From Botryococcus braunii (taxonomy: Eukaryota > Chlorophyta > Trebouxiophyceae): 64,000 bases of DNA. Location of the stretch: NCBI GenBank assembly GCA_002005505.1, contig MVGU01001454.1:50146-114145 (forward strand), given 5' to 3'. Made by a program: the position numbers and the translations under genes. Position 1 is the first letter of the stretch. Each line of letters begins with the position of its first letter. A model generated the notes under the pieces. That model did no database searches and had not been told where the DNA came from. It saw only the letters and a program-made list of their open reading frames with translations. This document shows positions 40,900 through 51,990 of the stretch, piece by piece.

Positions 40900-42015
40900 T
40901 GTTGGGTTTTGTACTTCATTATGTCATGTTAATTAACGTGCGTGCGTGCGTGCACGTGCGTGCGTGCGTGTGTGAAGGTACAATCACATGTAATAATTAG
41001 CCGTAAGTTAACCAAGCAGTTAACTCAAGGTAAAGACATCTTGACAATGGCTATGAACGATCAATCTATGAGTATTAATGCATTGAGAGATATTTATTCT
41101 ATGGCTGTAAATACCTTCCAGCCTTTAGTGGCTGGAAGACATGCATCTAGAGTTAATAAATGTGTTACTGTAGGATAAGGGTCCAAATTCTGTGGATAGG
41201 AACCCTGAGCATGTCCTAATGTTCGTGAAAAAGGCCAGTAGCAGTGCTGGACAGCGCGTTTCCCACGCGCTGATCTGAGTACAGATAGCCAGAGAACCCG
41301 GACCACCAGGCAGTCATTCGATCTCTTTGGCTTGTTAAGCCGACTCCTGAATGGACTCATGTGAATAACTTTCTTTCTCTCTCACTTGTTGTGAGAAACT
41401 TCTGTGGAAGCAATTGCTATACGTGGTAAGTCGGGGCTCTGCCGGTCATGTTTTTGATCACGGCCATTAGTGCCGTTTTGATGATCAGAGACTAATATGG
41501 GTATGTGAATGTTGCAGAATTGTTCATCAGTTTGACGCTGTCGACTATGTATGTCTTGGTCAAACTGATTAAGTAAATGGTAAGTCAGCTATGTGACGGC
41601 TGAGGGGTGCTTATAGATAAGGTTCATCATATGCAATGAACTAAAGGTGTTAGTGTGTTCACAGGATGATATACTTGTGAGTATAGTCATCATTGATGAT
41701 TAATATAACACCTTTGGATCTTTGCAGGTAAGACTATTTAGTGTGTGTGTTCGTTCGACAGTAGTTTGTAAGTCATTCGATCTCTTTGGCTTGTTAAGCC
41801 GACTCCTGAATGGACTCATGTGAATTGCTTTCTTTCTCTCTCACTTGTTGTGAGAAACTTCTGTGGAAGCAATTGCTATACGTGAATTGTTCATCAGTTT
41901 GACGCTGTCGACTATGTATGTCTTGGTCAAACTGATTAAGTACATGGATGATATACTTGTGAGTATAGTCATCATTTATGATTAATATAACACCTTTGGA
42001 TCTTTGCAGATCACA
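40900..42015 (+). repeat. 5' LTR of element D with unspliced and spliced leader copies
   Basis: TGTTGGG...GATCACA, 1116 bp, directly before the primer site. It contains one segment twice: 41313-41727 and 41772-42009. The upstream copy has two GT-AG intervals, 41426-41517 (92 nt, GTAAGT...TTGCAG) and 41580-41664 (85 nt, GTAAGT...TCACAG), that are cleanly absent from the downstream copy. The upstream copy is followed by a third donor-like GTAAGAC (41728), the downstream copy by the leader. Also carries a GTGC microsatellite at about 40938-40972. Confidence 0.85.
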
Positions 42016-42017
42016 AT

Positions 42018-42031
42018 GGTACTGGGCCCAC
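42018..42031 (+). promoter_or_regulatory. Primer-binding site of element D (initiator tRNA anticodon arm)
   Basis: GGTACTGGGCCCAC, two mismatches from the GGTTATGGGCCCAC of elements E-G, which is complementary to the anticodon arm of plant initiator tRNA-Met as I recall it. Copia-type elements are known to prime from this internal tRNA region. Confidence 0.6.
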
Positions 42032-42035
42032 ATCC

Positions 42036-42266
42036 ATGGGGTCTCGACGCTTAGAGGCGCAGCGAGCGAACGCCACCCTCTTTGACGTTGAACATCTCCG
42101 CAGAGGATGCTTCTACTGTGACGCGTGCGAAAAGTATTTTGTTGGGAAAGTCCCGTTAGTGCAAGTTGCATCGGCCATCGATCCTGTTATCTATTTGAAC
42201 GATATTGTGACATTGGACTTGCCTGGAAATAAACACAAACAAACGTACGCATTGGAAGTGAAGTAA
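42036..42266 (+). CDS. Leader ORF of element D, 76 residues, unknown
   Basis: ATG 42036 to TAA 42266, between the primer site and gag. Contains a CX2C-type pair pattern (CFYCDACEKYF) and a hydrophobic/acidic C-terminal half (VIYLNDIVTLDLP). No family recognised; it could be a captured host exon or a lineage-specific accessory protein, as the E-G family also has an ORF in this position although of different sequence. Followed by 226 bp without an ORF before gag. Confidence 0.45.
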   Translation: MGSRRLEAQRANATLFDVEHLRRGCFYCDACEKYFVGKVPLVQVASAIDPVIYLNDIVTLDLPGNKHKQTYALEVK

Positions 42267-42492
42267 AGTATCCCTATCGACCGTTTAGGGAACCGTTGGT
42301 TGACTAAGCTTGAAAGTTCTGGGAATTGAATTTTGTACAGCACACGTATTGGGTTGGTTCACTGCATAAAGAAGTTGAAGAGCTGTCAAACTCTGGCATT
42401 GAACGTCCCTTGAATACATCGCTGTATCGCTTGTTAATTGTAATTGAGATCCTTAAGTCATTAGCTGCTGAATTTGATCACAGATTGCCTTC

Positions 42493-45400
42493 ATGAGTGG
42501 GTCAGCTGGTGCATCTGCTCCTGGTGGAGCAACTGGTACAGGTGTTACTGCAGCTGTTGTATCAGGCAGCACAGGAGACCCACTAAACCCAGTTTATAAC
42601 ACACAGAAGTTGGCCCAATCACTTGATGTGTTATGCATAAATGGTTTCAGATGGATGAAGGATGTAGAGAATGTTGCTAGTAGCAAGAAAATCAAGGTGT
42701 GTTTGGATGAGGAACATCCTGACACACCAGGTGATGCTTTGGCTAAGAGCCTAGTTACTGAAAAAATTCCAGATGAGTGGGTTGATGCAGCTCTGGACAA
42801 GCCTTCAGCCAAGGAGGCGTATGACTGGCTGAAAGGCAAGTTCACAGGCGGAAAGAACCAGAAGCTCATGTCAAAATGGGCCTTTCTGCTTGACTCGGGT
42901 AAAATTGAGGATGCCCAGACTTACATGGCATTTGTGGCCATGAAGTAAAAGCTGGCTAGAGGTTTGAGGGCTAACAAACACCCTGTTGATGAGGAGCGCC
43001 TTGCCATGGGTATAGTTAGCTGTCTTCCCAAGGCCTTTACCCACAGTCAGTCCCATTTGTATGATTCATGTGTGGGGAAAGATGAGGATGAGGTTGTATC
43101 TCGTATCAGTGCATGTGCCAAGTTTCTGGGCATTGATCAGGAGAAAGCTCCCTCTGCTTCTGCAAATCTTGTTCCCTCTGGTCCCCCTAGACCAAAGAAT
43201 GCACCTGGGTTTGATGGCAATAGACCCAGGGGCATGCCCCATGACGTGCCTACCAACTTTCATGGGTGCTGGTTCTGCTTAGAGGAGGGTCACATCAGGC
43301 TGAATTGTCAGAAGTACAAAGATGATTGCGCCAGAAGGGCTGCAATCCTGGCTGGCAGAGGGCGACCTCAAAATCCTGTAGGAGGAATGGCAACTACATA
43401 CTCCTCTGACTCAGGTGAATTGTCCTCACAGTGGGTGATAGATTCTGGGGCCTCCACACATGTGTGTAATGATGTACGTCTGATGCATAATGTTCACTGG
43501 TATCCAATTCCAAAGGGTTTAAATCTAGCCACTGGCGAACACGTGGCGCAGCGTAAGGCATGTGGGACTGTGTGCTTGGTGGATCAGCAGGGAAATACAT
43601 GCATATTGAGAGATGTTGAACTTGTTCCAACTGCATTGGAAAATTTAATGTCAGTGTCTGCTGGAGTTGTTGATGGTTTAAATTTTTCAACAAATCCACT
43701 AGGAGAAGTCACACATGTTTGCTGTCAGAAGTCATCGTTTCAAGTAGAAGTGACAAAAGAAAGAGGACTATACTTCTGCTCAGTGATATGTCAGTCAGTA
43801 AAGTTGCCCCATGTTGCTGGCATTGCACACAAGTGTTCAGAGTACGACTTATGGCATGCAAGACTAGGATACCCTAGCAGTAAAAACATGGAACGCTTGC
43901 AAACCGAAGATATGGTGAAAGGCATTGAGACGTCATTATCACCTTGCAATCATGGTCACTCACATTGTGAGGTTTATGTTCTGGGGAAGCAGACTAGAGA
44001 GAGCTACCCACGCTCTCCGGCAACGGCTACAGAGCGATTAGAGATTGTCCACATGGATATTGTGGGTGAACTGCCTGTACCGGGTGCTGAAGGAGAGAGA
44101 TACATGCTCACCATGCTGGATGATTTCTCAAAGGCGGGTGTTGCAAGGGCATTGGTCCTGAAGTCTCAGGTGGGTGATGCTGTTAGAGCAATTCTCCTGT
44201 ACTTAGAAAATCAGACTGGCCATACTGTAAAAGTTGTCAGGACTGATAGAGGGACTGAGTTTGTAAACTCAGATTTGCGTGAGTTCTTTCAGTCAAAGGG
44301 GATAAGACACGAGACGTCTGCCCCTTATACCCCGCAACAAAATGGCCGGGCCGAACGCTTTAACCGTTCCTTGAAAGAGAAGGTTAGAATGTTGCTGCTA
44401 CAGGCTAAGGCTCCACAAAGCTTGTGGACCGAAGCGCTGCCTACTGCTGTTAGGTTACTAAACCTCAGGGCAATTAAGGGGAAGACTGCTACCCCTTATG
44501 AACTATTATTTGGCAGGAAGCCTGCTGTTCATTACTTGAGGGTATTTGGCTGTCTGGCATACATCAAAACGCCTGACAAGGATCTGTCTGCCTTTTCTCC
44601 TAGATCAGAGGCAGGAATGTTTGTCGGGTACGAACCAGCATCTAAGGCATATAGAGTGCTGGTTGGGGATAAGATCAAGGTGTCAAAAAATGTGAAATTT
44701 TTTGAAGACAAATTGGGTATCCACACTCTCTCTACAGATACCCAACTGCCCCCTGATTTCCCACGTGATGTAAACTGTGATCAGGTGCCAAGCTCTGCAG
44801 ACTAAGAGGACTGGGATTTTGTCCCAGTTGACATTGCTGAGGCAGTGGACATGAACAGGGAAGCTGGAAGGGGAGAAGACCAAATCCTACCAGCTAACCT
44901 AGAAGTGTTGCAGAGACTCAATGAAGTACTAAGGCAACAAGCTCAGGCGGAAGAGAGTGGGAACAGGGATACACATGGTCTAGGCGTCTCAGGGGAAGAG
45001 TCAATGGGCCCTGGGGATGAGCAGGAACAGCCAGGAGATGGTGAAAATGATCCCGGTAGTGACTCGGATCAGGACCGCTCATCACAGGAGTCTGACAGTG
45101 GGGATGAGGCGCAGGTTAGGGTAAGAGGTGGGATGAGTAGGTATGATCTTAGAGAGACACTTGCTCAACCTGATAAGTATATACCTGGATCTTACTTTGT
45201 CAAAGACGATGCGATAGCAGGAGCAACAAGGGTCACATCACCTAACCAAAATGGTGCAAAGGAGAAGGAGGTCCTGTCCTCTAGGAATGTAAAAATCCCT
45301 AACGATTGGTTTGAGGCGAGGAATTCACCTCAATGGGTATATTGGAAGGAGGCTATGAATGAGGAAATGGACTCAATTGAGTCTCATGAGACATTTGAAT

Positions 45401-46887
45401 ACTGTCACAAGCCTTCCCATGCCAAGGTGATCCCACTGAAGTGGGTTTATGCAATTAAAACTGATGGTTTTGGGGATGTAATCAGGTTCAAGGCGAGGCT
45501 TGTGGCACAAGGATGCAAACAAAGACCAGGGGTGGATTATTTTGAGACTTTTGCTCCTGTCAGTACACACTCATCCAGGCGTGTGCTTCTGAATCTGGCA
45601 AACGCTAAGGGATGGAAGGTACATCAGGTAGATATTAAAACTGCCTTTCTTAATGGGTCCTTAGACGAGGAAGTTTATGTAACTCAACCCCCCTGTTTCT
45701 CTAATGGTGATTCGAGTAGAGTATGTAAGCTTCTGAAATCATTGTATGGCCTGAAGCAGGCCCCACGCGCGTGGCATAAGCGCCTTGTTGAAGAGCTTAG
45801 CAAGTTTGGCTTTACTGCCTGCAAAAGCGATTCATCACTGTTTGTCAACAAGGAATCCTATGAGTCACATGTTTACTTGCTGACTTATGTTGATGACTTG
45901 TTGATTGTATGCAAGGAAGGGGAAACCATTGAGCAAGTCAAATCTAAGCTCACTTGTAGTTTCTCTATTCATGATCTTGGTGAGATTAAATCATTTCTGG
46001 GATGTGAAATCACCAAAGATGAGACCACTGGGAGCCTCAAGATGACTAACGTATTAAAAATTGAGAGGCTGGTGGAGGAGTATGGACTTCCTGCACAAGG
46101 CAGGGATGTTGATACTCCAATGGCGCATGGGTTTGTCACTTCACAAAATCCAGAGCCACCCTTGGGGGCTGGTGGTGAGCAGGTAGGAGCAGGCACACCA
46201 TTGCCAGAGGGTCACAGGTATCTGGAGCTCGTGGGATCACTACAATACCTAGCTACCACAACTAGGCCTGACATAGCTCAGGCTGTGGGGGTTTTGAGTC
46301 GGTTCAGGGGGCAACCTACGACAGCGCATTGGAATGGTGCTATAAGAGTACTGAGGTACTTAAATTGCACTAAGGAAATGGGCATAACGTACACTAACTC
46401 TGGTGACAATGAGTTGGTGGGATACGTGGATGCAGATTTTGCTGGTGACTTGGATGGAAGAAAATCAACCACAGGGTTTGTTCTTCTTCTAAACGGGTCA
46501 GCAGTGTCTTGGTGCAGCAAGAAGCAATCTTCAGTGTCTACATCTATTGTGGAAGCTGAATTTGTTGCGACTGCTGCGGCAGTAAAGGAGGTAATGTGGA
46601 TGGGTGGTATGCTGGAAGAGCTTGGAGTCACAGTGAAGACTGTCAAGCTATTCTGTGACAATCAAGGGGCTATACAGCACTTGAAAAATCACATAGTGTC
46701 AAAGTTCACTAAGCATATCAGCATCAGCTATCATTATGCACGTGAGAAAGTGGCTTGGGGGCAGATTGACCCTGTCTATGTTGCTACATCTGAAAATGTA
46801 GCAGATATGTTTACCAAACCACTGGCATCTGCTGCATTTAAGAAGCATAGGGCTAAATTGGGTCAGGACCTGCTTTTAATTAACTGA
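42493..46887 (+). pseudogene. gag-pol: gag-pol of element D (two in-frame stops)
   Basis: One frame of 1465 codons interrupted by TAA at 42946-42948 and TAA at 44803-44805. Order: gag (copia gag core PDEWVDAALDKPSAKEAYDW), zinc knuckle CWFCLEEGHIRLNC, protease (WVIDSGASTHVCND), integrase (LWHARLGYPSSKNMERL; DRGTEFVNSDL; PQQNGRAERFNRSLKEKV), reverse transcriptase (KWVYAIKTDGFGDVIRFKAR; QVDIKTAFLNGSL; LTYVDDLLIVC) and RNase H (GYVDADFAGDLDGRKSTTG; CDNQGAIQHL; ENVADMFTKPL), the Ty1/copia order. The integrase zinc finger has CEVYVLGK where the family has CxxC, so the last Cys is Tyr. Stops and this change indicate an inactive copy. Confidence 0.93.
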
Positions 46888-46908
46888 CATGTGAAGCAAG
46901 GGGAAGAT

Positions 46909-47503
46909 TGTTGGGTTTTGTACTTCATTATGTCATGTTAATTAACGTGCGTGCGTGCGTGCACGTGCGTGCGTGCGTGCGTGTGTGAAGGTACAATCAC
47001 ATGTAATAATTAGCTGTAAGTTAACCAAGCAGTTAACTCAAGGTAAAGACATCTTGACAATGGCTATGAACGATCAATCTATGAGTATTAATGCATTGAG
47101 AGATATTTATTCTATGGCTGTAAATACCTTCCAGCCTTTAGTGGCTGGAAGACATGCATCTAGAGTTAATAAATGTGTTACTGTAGGATAAGGGTCCAAA
47201 TTCTGTGGATAGGAACCCTGAGCATGTCCTAATGTTCGTGAAAAAGGCCAGTAGCAGTGCTGGACAGCGCGTTTCCCACGCGCTGATCTGAGTACAGATA
47301 GCCAGAGAACCCGGACCACCAGGCAGTCATTCGATCTCTTTGGCTTGTTAAGCCGACTCCTGAATGGACTCATGTGAATAACTTTCTTTCTCTCTCACTT
47401 GTTGTGAGAAACTTCTGTGGAAGCAATTGCTATACGTGGTAAGTCGGGGCTCTGCCGGTCATGTTTTTGATCACGGCCATAAGTGCCGTTTTGATGATCA
47501 GAG
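46909..47503 (+). repeat. 3' LTR of element D, truncated
   Basis: Matches 40900-41490 except for one extra GCGT unit and very few substitutions, then stops matching inside the first intron-like interval. Preceded by a short purine tract (AAGGGGAAGA). Confidence 0.9.
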
Positions 47504-47765
47504 TGTGAGATCTGCAACCCAAAGCCGATGTCCTTACTATTCACAGATGAAGGATGTCATTCGACATACACACAATCACCGGTGTAAGTGGCATGCGGAA
47601 AGCTATGAACGCAGTTAAGCAAGCATGCCGAACAAGAGGATGTGCAGGCGAGACATAGCAAGCTTGCTTTATTAGCAAGCTTGCTTGAAGATATAACTCC
47701 ATTGAATGTCTGTTACAAGTAAGTGAATCTAAGCATTCACGTCTAAGAACTAAACGTATGACAAC
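47504..47765. other. Unassigned junction segment with palindromic hairpin
   Basis: No ORF or known repeat. At about 47659-47688 the 12-bp palindrome AGCAAGCTTGCT occurs twice, separated by six bases, and can fold as a strong stem-loop. This segment joins the truncated LTR of D to the left LTR of E. Confidence 0.5.
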
Positions 47766-48495
47766 TGAACAATTCTGGGCGTAATGTTCCCTGTATGTCC
47801 CGGCACGAAGGGTGTTAAGCTCGGTCGGGTCTCTTGCTGTGTGTCGGAGAGCAAGCAGAGCCCGACTATGTGTTGGCACTTGTGGCAACTGATCAGAGAT
47901 AAGCACCCGGAGTGCTCTTTCAGTCCCAAACAAGTCATTACATTGCTTCTTGCTCTCTCTCAACGCCAAGGAATTCAAACTACCTCTTCTAAGCATTGAC
48001 AGATAGTTCGCATTACCATTGTTCGATGAGCCAAGCATTAGCAACATTCTAATACTCTTATCTAGACCTCTTCCTAATCAATTTGTCCATGCAAGTTACA
48101 CTAAGATGCAGCACTTCACCTGTATGTCCCGGCACGAAGGGTGTTAAGCTCGGTCGGGTCTCTTGCTGTGTGTCGGAGAGCAAGCAGAGCCCGACTATGT
48201 GTTGGCACTTGTGGCAACTGATCAGAGATAAGCACCCGGAGTGCTCTTTCAGTCCCAAACAAGTGCCTTGCCCTTCATGCCTGCTGCCTATATCCTTTCT
48301 CGCAAGGACGCGTCAAATTGCATTACTCTCTCTCTCCAAAATGGAATCGGTCCAGAGCAATTATGGCAGAACTCTAGAGTTCTGCCATCCATTACTCTAC
48401 CTCTAAGATTGTTCACATTGATTGCTATAGGGAAGCCTAGCCACTATTACTCTTCTGAGGGAAAGTCACTAATCTGTTCCTTCACTATTATAACA
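47766..48495 (-). repeat. 3' LTR of E with internal 145-bp duplication
   Basis: 730 bp, minus strand TGTTATAATAG...AATTGTTCA. Two copies of a 145-bp segment, 48120-48264 (R1) and 47791-47935 (R2), with no difference seen. On the minus strand R1 ends ...ACATACAG and is followed by GTGAAGTG (donor-like); R2 ends the same way and is followed by GGAAC and the LTR end. Confidence 0.88.
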
Positions 48496-48513
48496 CTTCC
48501 CCTTGACTTTTCC

Positions 48514-51500
48514 TCACAAAAACTTGGCTAGTCCTAGAGCCTCACGATGGCCCTGAAATACCTGCCTTGTCAACGGCTTGGTAAATATATCTGCCACATT
48601 CCTAGCAGAAGGAACGTATTTCACATCCACCTGTCCCAATGCAATAGCCTCCCGAGCAAAATGAAAGCTGATTGCAATGTGCTTGGTATGTTTTGAGAAC
48701 ACTGGATTTCTGAGATGATTGATGCATCCCTGATTATCACAGTGGATCTTCACAATCCAAGGAGAAATACCAATTTCTTCCAGGAATCCCTTCATCCAAT
48801 TTGCCTCTTTGACAGCTGCACTTGCCGCCATAAACTCAGCCTCTACAGTGGATGTGGCCACTGCAGACTGCTTCTTGCTTCCCCAAACTACAGCTCCTCC
48901 AAACACACGAATTACGTAACCAGTAGTGGAGAACCTGTGATCCTGATCACCACCATAATCTGCATCCACAAAGCCCTCCAGCTCTGTGTCCTTCCCCCCA
49001 AGTACTAACACAAGATCCCTGGTAGCCATCAGATACTTCAACACTCTGATGGCTTCATTCCAGTGAGCAGTGGTGGGAGTAATCCTGTACCTGGAAAGCA
49101 CTCCCACAGCCTGGGAAATATCAGGCCTTGTGGTGTTTGCAATGTACAACAGTGACCCAACCAGCTCACAATATCTGTGCCCTGGTGGTAAGGGACTCCC
49201 AGCTCCAATGCTGGCACTGTTGTCCTTGGACATCGGTCGCTGGGTGGCCACAAAATCCTTAGTCATAGGGGTGTCAGGCCCCACAGACTCCAGATCCAGC
49301 CCAAATTTCTCAACTAGGGCATCAATCTTTGGTATGCAACTCAAAGAAATCAACCCTTTCTCTCTATCTCTCATCACTTGGCAGCCCAAGAAATCTTTCA
49401 CCTCTCCTAGATCATGAATGGTGAACTCCTGCTTCAACAACCCTTTCACTCTCTCAATCTCACTCATGCCCTTCGAGACTATCAACAGATCATCAACATA
49501 AATCAGCACAAAGGATTTCCCTCCATCCACAGAACATTTCACATAGACCCCAGCATCACTCTTGCACACCTCATACCCCATGGTATGTAGCTTCTCATTA
49601 AGGGTCTTATGCCATGCCCTTGGAGCTTGCTTCAGGCCATACAGTGCCTTCTTCAAGCGACACACAGTGTTCCCATCCCCATTCTCAAACCCAGGAGGTT
49701 GTGTGACATAGACCTCCTCCTCTAATTCACCATTTAAAAACGCAGTCTTGACATCCACCTGGTGAATTTCAAGACCCTCCTGTGCAGCCAGTGACAGTAA
49801 AGCTCTTCTAGACCCATAACTGCTGGTGGGAGCAAATACCTCCATCACATCCACTCCTGGAATTTGCCTACACCCTTGAGCCACCAGCCTGGCCTTGAAC
49901 CTAAGGACATTGCCATGAGCATCCATTTTCACTGAGAAAATCCAGTGAACTGGGATTACTTTGTGCCCACGAGGTCTAGGAACAAACTCCATCACCTCAT
50001 GAGCATCTAAGGAGTTTTGCTCCTCCTGCATTGCAGCCTTCCAGTATTCCCACTGTGGGGACTGCTGGGCCTCCTTTAGACTTGAAGGCACACTAATCTT
50101 CCCAAAACGCACCCCAGTGTGCTTCCCCTGATCTTGCTTACTCTTACTCTCACTCTCATCCACTACTCTTTCGCTGAATGTCGCCGCACTGCATGTGGGG
50201 ACTGTGGGTAAAGATCCAGATCTCTCCCTCTGCTCCTTCTCTCTCTTAGACTCACAGCTTGCCCTCTCAAGCTTGCTGCCAGCCACTCTCACATCATCCT
50301 CCCAAACACAGGTACCTCTCGGAAAGCTCTTGTAATTGGGGGAGTTCTCACACTGTCTTGGCTTCCGATTCACCTCCTCAGACACACTCTCACATGGCTG
50401 ACGGTTTGCAGTCCCGTCAGGACTCTCACAGACATGTGTACCATTCTGCCTTGCATGAGCTCTTGGTCTATCTTGCTGCTGTGCCCATGTCTCTCTCTCT
50501 CTCTGTCTGCTCCGTACTAGACATGAGCGCTGGGGCGCAGGCCCAGCAGCACACTCCCATGCATGGCCCACACTTGCGTGGCTGGCACCACATTGTCCTT
50601 GGGCATCACTGATAGAGTTCTCACCGCTAACATTTCTCTCAGGCACTGAGCAGGTCCCACCCATACAGCTCAACTCACTTGGACCATCTGCAGTCTGATC
50701 AGAGACTGCCCCCCTCTCATCTCTTACAAGTGAAGCAGGTCTCTCGGTGTCCTGCCCCAATTCCTGCACTTCCCCTGGTCCCTGTGACTCTGTGTCACCT
50801 TCAGTCATCCCCTCTCGCTCACAGCTCTCTCCCTTATCCTGTGCCAGCAGGATGTCTCGAGCCGCAGTTCGTTGCTCATAGCGTTGAGCCCGCGACAGTC
50901 CGTCCGGAGGCGGGATGGTAGTAGCCGGATGCGTGTTACGCAGTGATTGCTGTACTCGCTCTAATATCTGATGGTGTTGTCCTTTGTCCGCACTTCCTCG
51001 CGCCAGTCGTTGAATAGCGTCCAGAGCCCCGGACTGATCCAGGTCCGGCTGCTGCTCTCCCGTGCTTGCTTCGGGAGACACACTGAGAATGCCCTCCTCT
51101 TGAGAAGGCTTCCCCTGACTATCAGGCTCAGTTGCAGCCTGGTCAGGGGGTACCGGGAAGGAGCTGTCAGGTCTACTGCTGGAGCATGGGCTGCTGACAG
51201 TCTGATTCTGCATACTGCGCTGTGACAATGGCACCACTGGGTTGCTGCTGTGCAATGGCTCTGCTAAGTCTTCAGGGTACGAGAACTGCTGAGGCTGGTC
51301 AGGGAGAACAGCCATTCCCACCCGAGTAGCTCCTCGAATGTGTTCCACAAATTGAACATCTCTGCTCTCTCTCCAGATCCCCCCTCCCATATAGATACGA
51401 TATGCCTTTGATACTGGAGAGTAACCAGTGAACATCCCAGCCACAGCCTTTGGTGCAAAGGCTCCCCTCTGCTGGTCAGGAACGTGCACAAATGCAAGGC

Positions 51501-51990
51501 ATCCCCATGTGCGCAGCAAGGATACATCCGGCTTATATCCCATGAACATTTCGCAGGGAGATAGGGGCCTGCCTGTGCTGGGTCCCATGTTTAGGAGGGT
51601 GCAGGCTGTCTCCAGGGCTTCCTTCCACATAACAGGGCTTGCTGCAGCAAAATTGAGGAGGGTCCTGGTGCGCTCCTTGAGGGTTCTGTTGGCTCTCTCA
51701 GCAACTCCATTCTGCTGAGGGGTATATGGGGCAGATGTCTCTAGCTTAGTGCCCTGGGATGCACAAAATTCTTTGAACTTGGCATTTAAGAACTCTGTCC
51801 CTCTGTCACTGCGGATGCACTTCACTGTAGTTTCCTTCTCAGTTTGCCAATACAGAATTAGGTCTCTGACAACAGCTCCAATTACATCTTTTGACTTCAC
51901 TGGCAGCACTGCCTTCCACCCAGATGCCTCATCAGTTACAGTTACCCAAAAGCGTTCCCCAGTAATGGCTGCTGGTGATATGGGACCCAC
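48514..51990 (-). CDS. pol: pol of element E (integrase, RT, RNase H), open frame
   Basis: 1158 codons uninterrupted. Integrase core from the start (MGPISPAAITGERFWVTVTD; RSDRGTEFLNAKFKEF; PQQNGVAERANRTLKERT), a Ser/Pro/Glu-rich linker, reverse transcriptase (HWIFSVKMDAHGNVLRFKAR; QVDVKTAFLNGEL; LIYVDDLLIVS) and RNase H (GFVDADYGGDQDHRFSTTGY; CDNQGCINHL; NVADIFTKPL). The integrase zinc finger and protease lie upstream in other frames at 51942-52349 and 52160-53068, so frameshifts near 52000 and 52200 separate this ORF from gag-protease. The first Met is inside integrase, so it is a 3' fragment of a broken polyprotein. Confidence 0.9.
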   Translation of the reverse strand: MGPISPAAITGERFWVTVTDEASGWKAVLPVKSKDVIGAVVRDLILYWQTEKETTVKCIRSDRGTEFLNAKFKEFCASQGTKLETSAPYTPQQNGVAERANRTLKERTRTLLNFAAASPVMWKEALETACTLLNMGPSTGRPLSPCEMFMGYKPDVSLLRTWGCLAFVHVPDQQRGAFAPKAVAGMFTGYSPVSKAYRIYMGGGIWRESRDVQFVEHIRGATRVGMAVLPDQPQQFSYPEDLAEPLHSSNPVVPLSQRSMQNQTVSSPCSSSRPDSSFPVPPDQAATEPDSQGKPSQEEGILSVSPEASTGEQQPDLDQSGALDAIQRLARGSADKGQHHQILERVQQSLRNTHPATTIPPPDGLSRAQRYEQRTAARDILLAQDKGESCEREGMTEGDTESQGPGEVQELGQDTERPASLVRDERGAVSDQTADGPSELSCMGGTCSVPERNVSGENSISDAQGQCGASHASVGHAWECAAGPAPQRSCLVRSRQRERETWAQQQDRPRAHARQNGTHVCESPDGTANRQPCESVSEEVNRKPRQCENSPNYKSFPRGTCVWEDDVRVAGSKLERASCESKREKEQRERSGSLPTVPTCSAATFSERVVDESESKSKQDQGKHTGVRFGKISVPSSLKEAQQSPQWEYWKAAMQEEQNSLDAHEVMEFVPRPRGHKVIPVHWIFSVKMDAHGNVLRFKARLVAQGCRQIPGVDVMEVFAPTSSYGSRRALLSLAAQEGLEIHQVDVKTAFLNGELEEEVYVTQPPGFENGDGNTVCRLKKALYGLKQAPRAWHKTLNEKLHTMGYEVCKSDAGVYVKCSVDGGKSFVLIYVDDLLIVSKGMSEIERVKGLLKQEFTIHDLGEVKDFLGCQVMRDREKGLISLSCIPKIDALVEKFGLDLESVGPDTPMTKDFVATQRPMSKDNSASIGAGSPLPPGHRYCELVGSLLYIANTTRPDISQAVGVLSRYRITPTTAHWNEAIRVLKYLMATRDLVLVLGGKDTELEGFVDADYGGDQDHRFSTTGYVIRVFGGAVVWGSKKQSAVATSTVEAEFMAASAAVKEANWMKGFLEEIGISPWIVKIHCDNQGCINHLRNPVFSKHTKHIAISFHFAREAIALGQVDVKYVPSARNVADIFTKPLTRQVFQGHREALGLAKFL

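Larger units (their letters stand above)
40900..47503 (+). mobile_element. Ty1/copia element D, 3' LTR truncated
   Basis: 5' LTR 40900-42015, primer site about 42018-42031, small leader ORF 42036-42266, gag-pol 42493-46887 (two in-frame stops), PPT about 46897-46908, 3' LTR 46909-47503 cut after 595 bp. The left junction with the LTR of C is clean (LTR starts TGTTGGG); the right junction falls within an intron-like part of the LTR, so no TSD is available and a later deletion or rearrangement removed the right end. Confidence 0.9.

Noticed and set aside
40938..40972. GTGC microsatellite as a separate feature (and 46946-46984)
   Set aside because: Part of the LTR of D; differs by one GCGT unit between the LTRs, a normal slippage change.
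8670..44805. Reassigned stop codons (in-frame TGA 8670, TAG 35899, TAA 42946, TAA 44803)
   Set aside because: All three stops are affected, at positions where relatives have ordinary and different residues, and the intact element A uses standard stops. Simple nonsense mutations explain them.
47785..48264. CRISPR-like direct repeats in the copia LTRs
   Set aside because: Only two ~145-bp copies per LTR, in a eukaryotic retroelement; no array of short repeats and spacers.
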